A DNA stretch of 64,000 bases from Paraphoma chrysanthemicola. Its lineage: Eukaryota > Ascomycota > Dothideomycetes > Pleosporales > Phaeosphaeriaceae. The stretch covers positions 1,674,001 through 1,738,000 of the forward strand of contig JAGMWG010000003.1 in NCBI GenBank assembly GCA_020744225.1, read 5' to 3'. This document shows positions 56,279 to 64,000 of the stretch, one piece after another. Every line of letters begins with the position of its first letter. The stretch's first letter is position 1. Made by a program: the position numbers and the translations under genes. A model generated the notes under the pieces. The model searched no databases. It saw only the letters and a program-made list of their open reading frames with translations, and was not told where the DNA came from.

Positions 56279-57811
56279 CTACAATACATATCGGAACACA
56301 GGTCCGTAATTCTCCACGGCTACTTCGCTCTCATATTTTTCCTCTCCTCGCGTTGCGGATTCTTGCCGTGCGAGTTTCTGCTGCGCGAGCGTACCGTACT
56401 TTTTGTCCAGTTTCTTGTTCTCCCAGACAAGAATCGTGCGCAGCAGCAATGATAGGAAGCAGAAGAAGAACATAAAGGCAGCGCACACAGACATGCCTTT
56501 AACGTACTGTGGACCTTCGGAGGACGGGTACATTCTGGTGCCAAGCAGTGGACCGCATTGGCCGATGAGGTTCAAGACGACGATTCCAACTCCTCGTCGT
56601 GTATCTGAACCTTGGTTATTCGTCGTCCATGGCAACACATTTGCAATGGCCGGAAAGATGCCGGCGGCGGCGAGGAAGACGCCAGTATATCTGGCTGCCA
56701 CAGACTTGGCAGCAGCGAGAATAACATAACCTGCACCTCCGATGGCGGTGAGAATGGCAATGGTGATTCCACGCTGTTGCGTTCGATCCGCAACGTACGT
56801 ACTTGCGATGACCACCAGAAATGACAGGAAAAACGGTGGCGCAGTCAGTCCCTGGGCATTGATCGAACTGAACCCCATTTCCTTGAGGATCGTTGGTAGA
56901 AACACAGGAAGTGAAGAGAACCCAACGTTGCCAGAAAAGTACATGAGCTGACATATGTTAGTGCCCAAGTATGGCAAAATCAGTGACTGGTGAAGCCTTA
57001 CTCCAAGTATCCACCCTTTAACGTCCATCAAGCCCTCCCCGAGCTCCTTCCAATTGATGCCACCAACTCTGGTACCAACCCCGGCCTGTACTACGCCTCG
57101 CTTCCTTGCGACTTCCTTCTCTTCTTCTGTGAGAAAACTTGCTTTCTCAGGACTGTCTGGGAGGAAGAACCACGCGATGACAGCCATGCACACCGTCGGC
57201 AATCCCTCCACAAGGAATAGTACCCGCCACTTTGGAAGCGCCGGGCTCCCGGACGTGATTGCGTATGCCAACGCACCGGCGAACGTGTTCGCCAGTGGTG
57301 CCGAACTCAAGAAAATACCCGCACGAAATCCAAGTTCATGTCGCAGGTAGAAGAAGGAGAGAAGATATGGTACGCCTGGGCCATACCCAGCCTCCATCAA
57401 GCCCATAAAGAACCGAAGTGCCATCATGCCCGACCAGGAATGCACCGCAGCTTGTACGGAGGACACAAGACCCCAGCCAAAGACACAGAAAGCGGCCCAA
57501 CGATGCGGCGGCACAAGCTTCCATCCCAGAGCAAGCGGGGCAAAGAGAATGTAGGAGATGTAGAATATGGTTAGCAGCCAGTCGTAGTCGGCACTGGTAA
57601 GGTGAAGGTCTGTTGCCATGCCTGCGATGCGTGCATTGCCGATGTTGGATCGGTCGAGAAAGGCGAGGAGATAAAGCGCGCACACCAGTGGCACAATGTG
57701 CATGTCCAGCTTTCGCCGGACTCGCTTTTCGATCTCTGGGTCAACGCCGCTCGTGACGGCATCATGGGGACCATTTTCAAGGGTTGATGGAGCTGTGTTC
57801 TTCTCTTCCAT
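56279..57811 (-). CDS. MFS permease, allantoate/nicotinate (Dal5/Tna1) type
   Basis: 492 aa after removing a 54-nt intron (57001-56948). Motifs: the RKLDMHIVPLVCALYLLAFLDRSNIGNARI first span with the family DRxNIGNA, RFFMGLMEAGYGPGVPYLLSFFY, WRVLFLVEGLPT, and LVWENKKLDKKYG near the C-terminus. Twelve spans are expected. This anion:cation symporter family imports small carboxylates, vitamins and ureides (family knowledge); the substrate is not predictable. The intron has GTAAGG donor and CAG acceptor, and its removal joins VKGWILG directly to LMYFSGNVGF as in relatives. Because 54 is a multiple of three with no stop, the unspliced frame is also open. The start at 57811 (MEEKNTAP) is favoured over upstream ATGs at 57916 and 57889. 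Confidence 0.88.
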   Translation of the reverse strand: MEEKNTAPSTLENGPHDAVTSGVDPEIEKRVRRKLDMHIVPLVCALYLLAFLDRSNIGNARIAGMATDLHLTSADYDWLLTIFYISYILFAPLALGWKLVPPHRWAAFCVFGWGLVSSVQAAVHSWSGMMALRFFMGLMEAGYGPGVPYLLSFFYLRHELGFRAGIFLSSAPLANTFAGALAYAITSGSPALPKWRVLFLVEGLPTVCMAVIAWFFLPDSPEKASFLTEEEKEVARKRGVVQAGVGTRVGGINWKELGEGLMDVKGWILGVRLHQSLILPYLGTNICQLMYFSGNVGFSSLPVFLPTILKEMGFSSINAQGLTAPPFFLSFLVVIASTYVADRTQQRGITIAILTAIGGAGYVILAAAKSVAARYTGVFLAAAGIFPAIANVLPWTTNNQGSDTRRGVGIVVLNLIGQCGPLLGTRMYPSSEGPQYVKGMSVCAAFMFFFCFLSLLLRTILVWENKKLDKKYGTLAQQKLARQESATRGEEKYESEVAVENYGPVFRYVL

Positions 57812-59014
57812 TTTTCTTCCGAGTTTCTGAGTTACCTTGTGGTGGAAGCTGCCGTCTGGAGGATGACCAAAAGAGGGAGTGGCCAGCATTTTATGGTGGG
57901 GAATTAAGCATGCCAAGCTACGCCACCAAGATCTTGGAAGGCTTCAGTTCGGATTGCCGTTCCTGATAAGCGAGCTGCATCATCAGACGCGGATCCAACC
58001 GATCTAAGTCCCGGCCTGAGCGGCCATTTCTAGGGCATGAACGCACAGCGATCGATAAATCATACGCGTTGCGAAGTAATATCAGAACAGCGGGCGAAGA
58101 TGAGAAGTCGAATGTACGAGATTCACCGGCGCGGAGCTCTGAAGAGACTGATGCCGTATCAAATTTTCAGAATCTGACCTGGGTACGGGGTGATCCGGTC
58201 GTTCCCTCAAAACTGGTGTGCAATCAGGAGCCTGCTGTTCATAACGCTCTACCGTGGTAATGTTGAGATCGACGCGTCAGCCGCTTCTCTAACCTGCGAA
58301 AGCGGGGTTAGGAGTGCGGAGGGAATGGGTAGGCAAGACCGCTTTGACGGAGACATGGAATGAGCCGCTAATTCGCCACACGCACTGCTCGAGTGCTTTT
58401 GACGCAACGCGATGGTTGAGCTCAATCAAGGATTACATGGATTTCTCGGCTTTGCACCCCGCTTCTCCACATCAATGCTGCAGCCACCGCCGCCTGCCGA
58501 GAGCATGCTAGTTAAGGTGCTAACATGGAGTCAATACCTCAAGTATATCAGCCCGTCATTCCATTCAATACGAAAGGATGCAAAATAACTCGTTAAGGCC
58601 ATGTAATGTCTATCAAGTCAACCTCACGACCTGCTAGTCGTTGTTAGAGGCAGTTTCCCAGGCTCTCACCTCTACCACCACGCGCTGGTGCAATTGTTCA
58701 TGAGGTATGCGGAATTCAACAAATATGTGTCAGCGTTCTCTCGTCAATACCGGCCAGCAACAATCGATTATACATTGCGCATCGACGCTGAGGTGCATGA
58801 TGCACGTCTGTTATATCAAAACGGCCTGTTTTAAGATGACCGGTTGTTATGATACCAAAACAGCCTCTCGTGTAGGTAGTGCTTGCACGCGGCACAACCC
58901 TACTCTGGCAAACGGCTTCTTTGACAACGCTCTTCTCATATTTTCAAAGTCAAATGTTATACAAGCCCGAACGCCGATACCCTCTAGATCTCTAGCAATG
59001 CTACCTCGTCTCGG
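57812..59014. other. intergenic, no gene seen
   Basis: About 1.2 kb upstream of the permease; short ORFs only. Confidence 0.5.
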
Positions 59015-59913
59015 TCAAACACGGATGTGGGTCATCGTCTGCCCTTGCCCAACCTGCGGACCTAGTCTCGGCAGCGGCTTCAATTTTTGCTTCTGGTTCT
59101 GCACCGGGACTCTACTTCCCTGCCCTGGAATCTGATTCGTGCCTGGATATGGCTTCTTCCCATCATTCGTCGCCTTCTTTTGCTCCGTCGGCGGCGTGAA
59201 TGGTTTCGGCTGTCCTGGTCGCACAATGGTCTTCTTCTCAGACGAATATGGACTACTACTGTACGGCTTGGGAAGGGAGTTCGATCGCGTCGCAAATGTT
59301 GGGTAAGGCTTTGGCGCGTTTGTGGCGGCTGGCTTGAAGGACGATGCGGCGCCGTTAAGAGCTCTTGATCCATCTCCCACAACGCCTCCGGTTACTCCTC
59401 CAAGCGCCTTTTGGCCGCCACCAACAACACCACCAGTTACTCCTCCAACTGTGCTTTTCGCTGTGCCCACACTGCTTGTGATTGCCTTCTTCGCTCCGTT
59501 TACTTGGTTTCCACCTGGGTACTTGTTCGCACCCACTGCCCTGGGCCCTAGAGACTTGCTAGTCCCAGTTGTTGGTTTGTTCGACGCAGGTAAAGAGTTC
59601 GACCGTTTGACGACGGGCTTGCGAGCTGTGGAAGGGAGAGCTTTGGCCGAGGGCTGGTAAGTCTGGCCGGATATGGAGCCACCGTACCCAGTGGCTTTCT
59701 TTTCAATGCCTGAACCACGCTATCAGGACAAGTCGCCAATGTTAAAATATTTAGCAGGAAGGACATACTAGTACCCACACCTCTACCTCCATTCTCAATC
59801 ATATCTCCTGCCTTGATCAATGCATTTCCTGCAAACTCTCCGGCCGATCTCGTCCCTGCCTCAACAAAGCCTTCCACCGAATTCCAGATGATATTTTGTA
59901 TGAAGCCAGCCAT
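59015..59913 (-). CDS. low-complexity hypothetical protein with Gly/Val repeats
   Basis: Exons (minus) 59913-59779 and 59719-59015 give 279 aa. The N-terminus MAGFIQNIIWNSVEGFVEAG is amphipathic, then a Gly-rich segment. Exon 2 has a short tandem repeat (STVGGVTGGVVGGG, then ALGGVTGGVVGDG) and a long Pro/Lys/Ser tail. No catalytic motif. The intron donor is uncertain: GTGGGT is used because it joins in phase; the nearby GTATGT would not. The repeat resembles Gly-zipper-type segments that associate with membranes (inference). No family assigned. Confidence 0.6.
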
Positions 59914-60312
59914 TTTCGAGTACAATTTCGTGGTGCGATCACTTGGAGATCCGGTTGAGAATTTTGGGGTGTTCTGGAAGCATAGGTTCCAGATGATGCT
60001 CCATGATGCAGTTTGCGCCACACAAGCTCAACCCTGTTTCCAGTCTGAGATCCCCGTTACCGACCCCGCGATGACGTATTCTGTGGCATCGAATTTGACA
60101 GGGGTACGGTCAATCTGCAAGGATTGGCTTGTGGTATAATGGCGATCATCCGTGGCTTGTGCCTGTTGACATGCTGTGGGCAGCTACCATATGATTTTTG
60201 AATTCTAGATTATTTGAGTATTGTTCTGGCCACAAAGTACATGATAGCGGGGTATCTGATAAACACAACATATCTGACTTCATACAAAAGCGTGTGGTTT
60301 TAATGTCAAAGT
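59914..60312. other. intergenic
   Basis: Short region between co-oriented genes; nothing recognised. Confidence 0.5.
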
Positions 60313-62544
60313 TCACAGCTTCCTGGGTGCCGATGGCGCCACTTTGCCCTTTGCTGAAGCTATTGATTTCTTCGCAGTCCCATTACCCACTGAAGCCTGC
60401 TTTGGCACCGCAGTGTGTGTTTTCGGTTTTTGTGCACCGCTAGCTTTGGTACTAGGAGCATCCAGCTTCGCTGGCGTCTTTGAAGCTGCTGTGACCGGTA
60501 TGGGCCTATTCGCTGTGGATATAGGTGACTTCTTTGCTGGTATATGAGTTCCTGCCGTGGTGGGCTTCTGCACAATCTGGATAGCACCGCTAGGTGTGAC
60601 CTTGATCGGTACTCCAGATGCTGTCATTAACGTTGTGCCCTTTTTGTTTTCGGCCTCTTCGATTTCACCTTTCCCAACTTTGATTTGCATGCCATTCTTT
60701 AGCACTATCGTACCGCTCTTCTTAGCTTCTTCAACTTCTGTTCTGGCGACTTTGATGATTACTCCTGAGGCTAGTTTGACTTCTTTCATTGGTCCAGTCG
60801 GTGGTGCAGGTTTCGACTTAGATGCTGCTGGGAGAGAATTGCCGATCCCTCTGGGGTTTTTCGTCGCTGAGATTGTGACTGGCCGTCTTGCAGCAGTTGG
60901 TCCGTTCACAGCAGTTTGCGCTTTGCGAGGTGCCGATGCCGATGGCGCCACCATTGTCTTCGTTGGTGCTTGGGGTAAAGCCGTGCTTGCACGTCTCATT
61001 CCACCTGGCAAAACCGCCCCACTCTTGATGGCTGTTTCTTTCACAAGCTTTGCGAGGTTTTCCTGCGTCAACTTCTGCACTTCAGTCATTTGCTGTGGCT
61101 CAGCTGCTTGCTGAGCCCCCAACTTCGCAGCGTCCTCAATCATCTTCTCCAGCTCTTCTGGACTTGGAAGCCCTTTCATCTCGCCATTTTGACCTAGCAA
61201 CATTTTGATGTGCTGTTCGAAAAATTCTCTGCCGCCAGGTATCGGTAGATCTTCCGGCGACGCACCGTAAGCCACAGTTAGGGCCATCATGACGCTGGTT
61301 ATGGGCGCGAAAATTTTCACGAACTCATTCCAATTTCCAGATTTGACTTCCGTCTCAATGTGAACAGCTGGCCGCGGTACACTTCTTATGCTCTTGCCTC
61401 CATTTTGAGAACTACTGCTGTCCAAATCAAGATGGTTCTTCCAAAAGTCCTCTGCTGGAAAACGATTATTGCGGTTGAAGTACTCCAGCATATAGTCCTT
61501 CTCTCGCCAGCGATTGCGAAGCCAGACTTCGAAGGCTTTAGTATTCTGGATTGGTATCGAGTCAATGTGAAAGCGGCGCCAATGCATGTTGACTGACTTC
61601 GGCGGGCGACCCTCGAAAAAGGTGGAGCGTAGCGTGAAGATGTCCTGGCCGAACTGCCCAGGTGGCACACCTTCGTATGCAATGGTGCAGTCGTAGAGCC
61701 AATCTGTTGTCTCTTTCAATTCGTTCAAGCAGAATCGTAAACCTGTGCTGCGCGGCAAAAGCTGATGCTTCATATCTTCCAGACCATTCTTCTCTGCCCA
61801 TTTCTTGCTTTTGTCTCTCGTAGATGCTGACAGATTAGTACCCTCGGGAAAGATGATCAGCCACATTGGATCTTTCGGCTTGTTCAGTCTTCCTAGATGC
61901 TTCTTGAAAGTGCGTTGGTCCTCCTCCCAGTTTCTCGCCAGAAAGATGAAGTTGTAGAACTGTGCGCTCCAGCCTATGATTGGTATATTGCGCAGCGACT
62001 CTTTGAGAATGATGTAGATGAAACCGTGCATGCTGTTCGTGTACGCTATCCACCAGAGATACAGCCAGTCGGTGTATAGCTGGTGGTTCGCCATCAATAC
62101 CATTCGGTCTGCAAAATTGCACTGCAAACTTCCATCTTTCTTCTTGGTCATCTGGCCAACCATACTGGAATCGCCGCTCACTCTTACTACGGTCGGTGCC
62201 CACCATTGCGTGAGGCATGTGACGAGAATTGCGAAGCTTTCCTTAGTATATGCCATGTAACCATCATAGAATTGAGGGTCAATAAGTTTCAGTGGCGCTC
62301 CTAGGAATTGTGAAGCACTTATACTGTGGCAGTGTTAGTCACAATTCCGCTTTCTTGTGATGGGTTCCTCATACGCCAGAACTCCAGATAGAAACGTCGA
62401 CGCCAGTGTGAACGCCCTTTCTGCCTGCGTCAGTTCGCCATACCGCGGAGGCCCAGCAGGATGCGCTGCGATGTTGTCCTTCGACACTCGCAGTCCTGCT
62501 CCAAGATCATCTCTTCCCTTCTTCTTGAGTGCCTGGCGCGACAT
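60313..62544 (-). CDS. lysophospholipid acyltransferase (Cst26-type) with long repeated C-terminal extension
   Basis: Exons (minus) 62544-62375 and 62323-60313 give 726 aa. The N-terminal ~380 residues form a PlsC-type acyltransferase: membrane segment, motif I NHQLYTDW (His-x4-Asp), FIYIILKESLRNIPIIGW, and motif III IIFPEGTN. Relatives acylate lysophosphatidic acid or lysophosphatidylinositol at the ER (family knowledge). The rest is a Lys/Pro/Ala-rich extension with a roughly 30-residue repeat: GVIIKVARTEVEEAKKSGT, GMQIKVGKGEIEEAENKKGT, and GVPIKVTPSGA. Ordinary family members end near residue 400, so this extension is an addition. The exon 1-2 join (donor GTATGA, acceptor CACAG) restores the usual FLGAPLKL span. 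Confidence 0.88.
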
Positions 62545-63023
62545 GATTAGATGCAGCAGGGCGTTTGAGCGAGGTGGTCAAGCGGGCATCGCGTCTCAGG
62601 AGTTTCATTACACGTCAGTTGTTGTAATGTTCGAGAACAGGATACAAGCTCCGCTGAACCTCTGGGGATCCCTGTCGCTGTGCCGCTGACATGACGTAGC
62701 TGTGGCGCTTGCTTCCCACTTCTGTGCCACCTCAAGTCAAGATATCGCGTCTCCCGTTAGTAGCACGTAGGTCATTATTGTCCGTTCTTCAAAGTGAATT
62801 CGATATCACTTGTTGTTGTTCCGGCAGCATCGTCCATCCATCTTCTACTCTCTCCAAAGGTTAGTGTTCACTTCCTGTCAGCGTTCACACCCCTGTCGTC
62901 TCCACGAACTTCGACGTATGCCGAGCCTGCACGCGGGCAGCCTCCTTATTTGCACCTGCAGCTTGAAGCTGATTTTCTCGAGCAGTTTCGAGATTCGCCC
63001 AGATAACAGCACATATCTTCAAA
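62545..63023. other. divergent promoter region
   Basis: Between the acyltransferase (-) and the last gene (+); short unrecognised ORFs only. Confidence 0.5.
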
Positions 63024-63691
63024 ATGCCTGCAGCATCAGTCGCCTCCGCGCCCGTGAATCGAACAACCAATCGCACAGCAGCATCGCGAACGAAGAAGCC
63101 GACTCAAAGTGTTACCAAGAAGAGCCAGCCAGCCACCAACGGTGCGACAAATGGCGCTCAACCTAGCATGTCACCATACACCATCATGGCATCCAGAATT
63201 GCAAATAGGGTGGCCGAGATGGCGGAGAATATGACCTTTGTCGAGCGTGAGAGGTATGTTTATCTTGTCATGGTTTAGATCATGTTAGCGGCCGTTGAAA
63301 ACAACGGTGCACTACCAACGGCCAACCACTTTCGTCCCATTCAAGAACCATTGAACATTAAAGCTAATTCGGACGCAGACCTGGTCAACAACAGCCGCAA
63401 AGTCCTCCTCCGTCCAGCAAGCCCGCAGCCAAGAAGCCTCCTCGCAAACTCGAAATGCGCCTGCCTAACAACGGGCAATCACCGACCAATATTACCTTCA
63501 GCGCACCCTTCCTCGACAACACCCTGTCTAAGCTGCTGACGCTTCAAAACCGCATGCTGAAGGTCAGCAATGACATTGCCGCTAGCGATGACGTGGATGA
63601 GCAGACGAAGCAGGAGCAGTTTGCCCAAAGCGCAGAATTGTCGCGGATCATCGCCCTAATTTGCTCGGAGAAGGCGAGGCAGGGTGCTTAG
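63024..63691 (+). CDS. small hypothetical protein
   Basis: Exons 63024-63253 and 63379-63691 give 180 aa. The intron (125 nt) has GTATGT donor, GCTAAT branch and GCAG acceptor. The N-terminus is Ala/Thr/Lys-rich and basic, then SRIANRVAEMAENMTFVERE (helical). A Gln/Pro linker (PGQQQPQSPPPSSKPAAKKP) follows, and then a C-terminal helical region LLTLQNRMLKVSNDIAAS ending in a charged tail. It looks like a nuclear adaptor or complex subunit, but no family is recognised. Confidence 0.68.
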
Positions 63692-64000
63692 GTCTGGAAT
63701 TTGTTTATGATGTTGAATTCGAGTTGTACTGCAAAAGGTTTCTTTGGTTGGCTGGTTATGTAAGGTAAAGTTTCTTATGTTAGGTTCGCCTGTACGAATA
63801 CGATCTGAGAACAATCCAAGTATGTTCAACCCACAATGCCTCGAGCAACGTTGCGGCGAGAGCCATGCTACTTTGTTGAGATATACCAAGTGCTCTGCTC
63901 GACGTCGGTCGAGCCCCACTCATACCGTTCAAGCAGTCGTCCATCATTAATTCTTCGCCCACTGAAGCCAGATTAGCAAGCGACCTCAATCGCAACACCC
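63692..64000. other. window end, no gene seen
   Basis: 3' flank of the last gene; short ORFs on both strands, none recognised. Confidence 0.5.

Noticed and set aside
1..64000. CRISPR arrays, rRNA, bacterial operons or large transposons with ORFs
   Set aside because: No such structure seen; intron-containing genes and Pol III signals show nuclear fungal DNA.

Overview
This window is nuclear DNA from a filamentous ascomycete, most likely a Dothideomycete (inference). The genes carry short GT-AG introns (about 50-130 nt, CTAAC/CTGAC-type branch sites). The content is typically fungal: AUR1, Ssr4, a HET-domain protein, a tyrosinase, an Mnn/Dal5-type MFS permease and a fungal gibberellin-type diterpenoid cluster. 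Gene models below were spliced by hand, and every exon set given closes in frame unless a lesion is stated.

Left flank (1-24 kb): inositol phosphorylceramide synthase (AUR1); a MerA/lipoamide-dehydrogenase-like flavoprotein; an NmrA-like reductase; a tRNA-Ala gene with two insertions; a broken hypothetical locus; a gene-poor stretch holding tandem tRNA-Ala 5' halves; a HET protein; a 788-aa membrane protein; Ssr4; a tyrosinase; and an acyltransferase-3 membrane protein.

Centre (24.6-41 kb): a gibberellin (GA) biosynthesis cluster in the order P450-1 (-), CPS/KS (+), P450-4 (+), P450-2 (+), GGPP synthase (+), P450-3-like (-). GGPP synthase would supply GGPP. CPS/KS would make ent-kaurene, P450-4 would oxidise it to ent-kaurenoic acid, and P450-1 and P450-2 would carry it to C19 gibberellins. 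The cluster is decaying unevenly. CPS/KS has an in-frame TGA before its active sites and a C-terminal frameshift in a T8 run. P450-4 has five in-frame stops and a damaged heme loop but no frameshift. The P450-3-like gene has a late stop. P450-1, P450-2 and GGPP synthase read as intact. As read, the cluster could not make gibberellin.

Right of the cluster (42.9-47.4 kb) lie three diverged copies of an unrecognised small single-membrane-span gene (93-96 aa) with conserved exon structure; the first copy has a TAG at an invariant Trp codon. Three copies of a roughly 270-bp MITE-like element sit at 4.5, 33.1 and 43.5 kb.

Right flank (47.4-64 kb) is ordinary housekeeping sequence: CSN12-like PCI protein, Mediator subunit 4 (with a GC-AG intron), NCS-1 calcium sensor, a TM9/EMP70 protein, a hypothetical protein, a Dal5-type permease, a low-complexity protein, a lysophospholipid acyltransferase with a long repeated C-terminal extension, and a small hypothetical protein.
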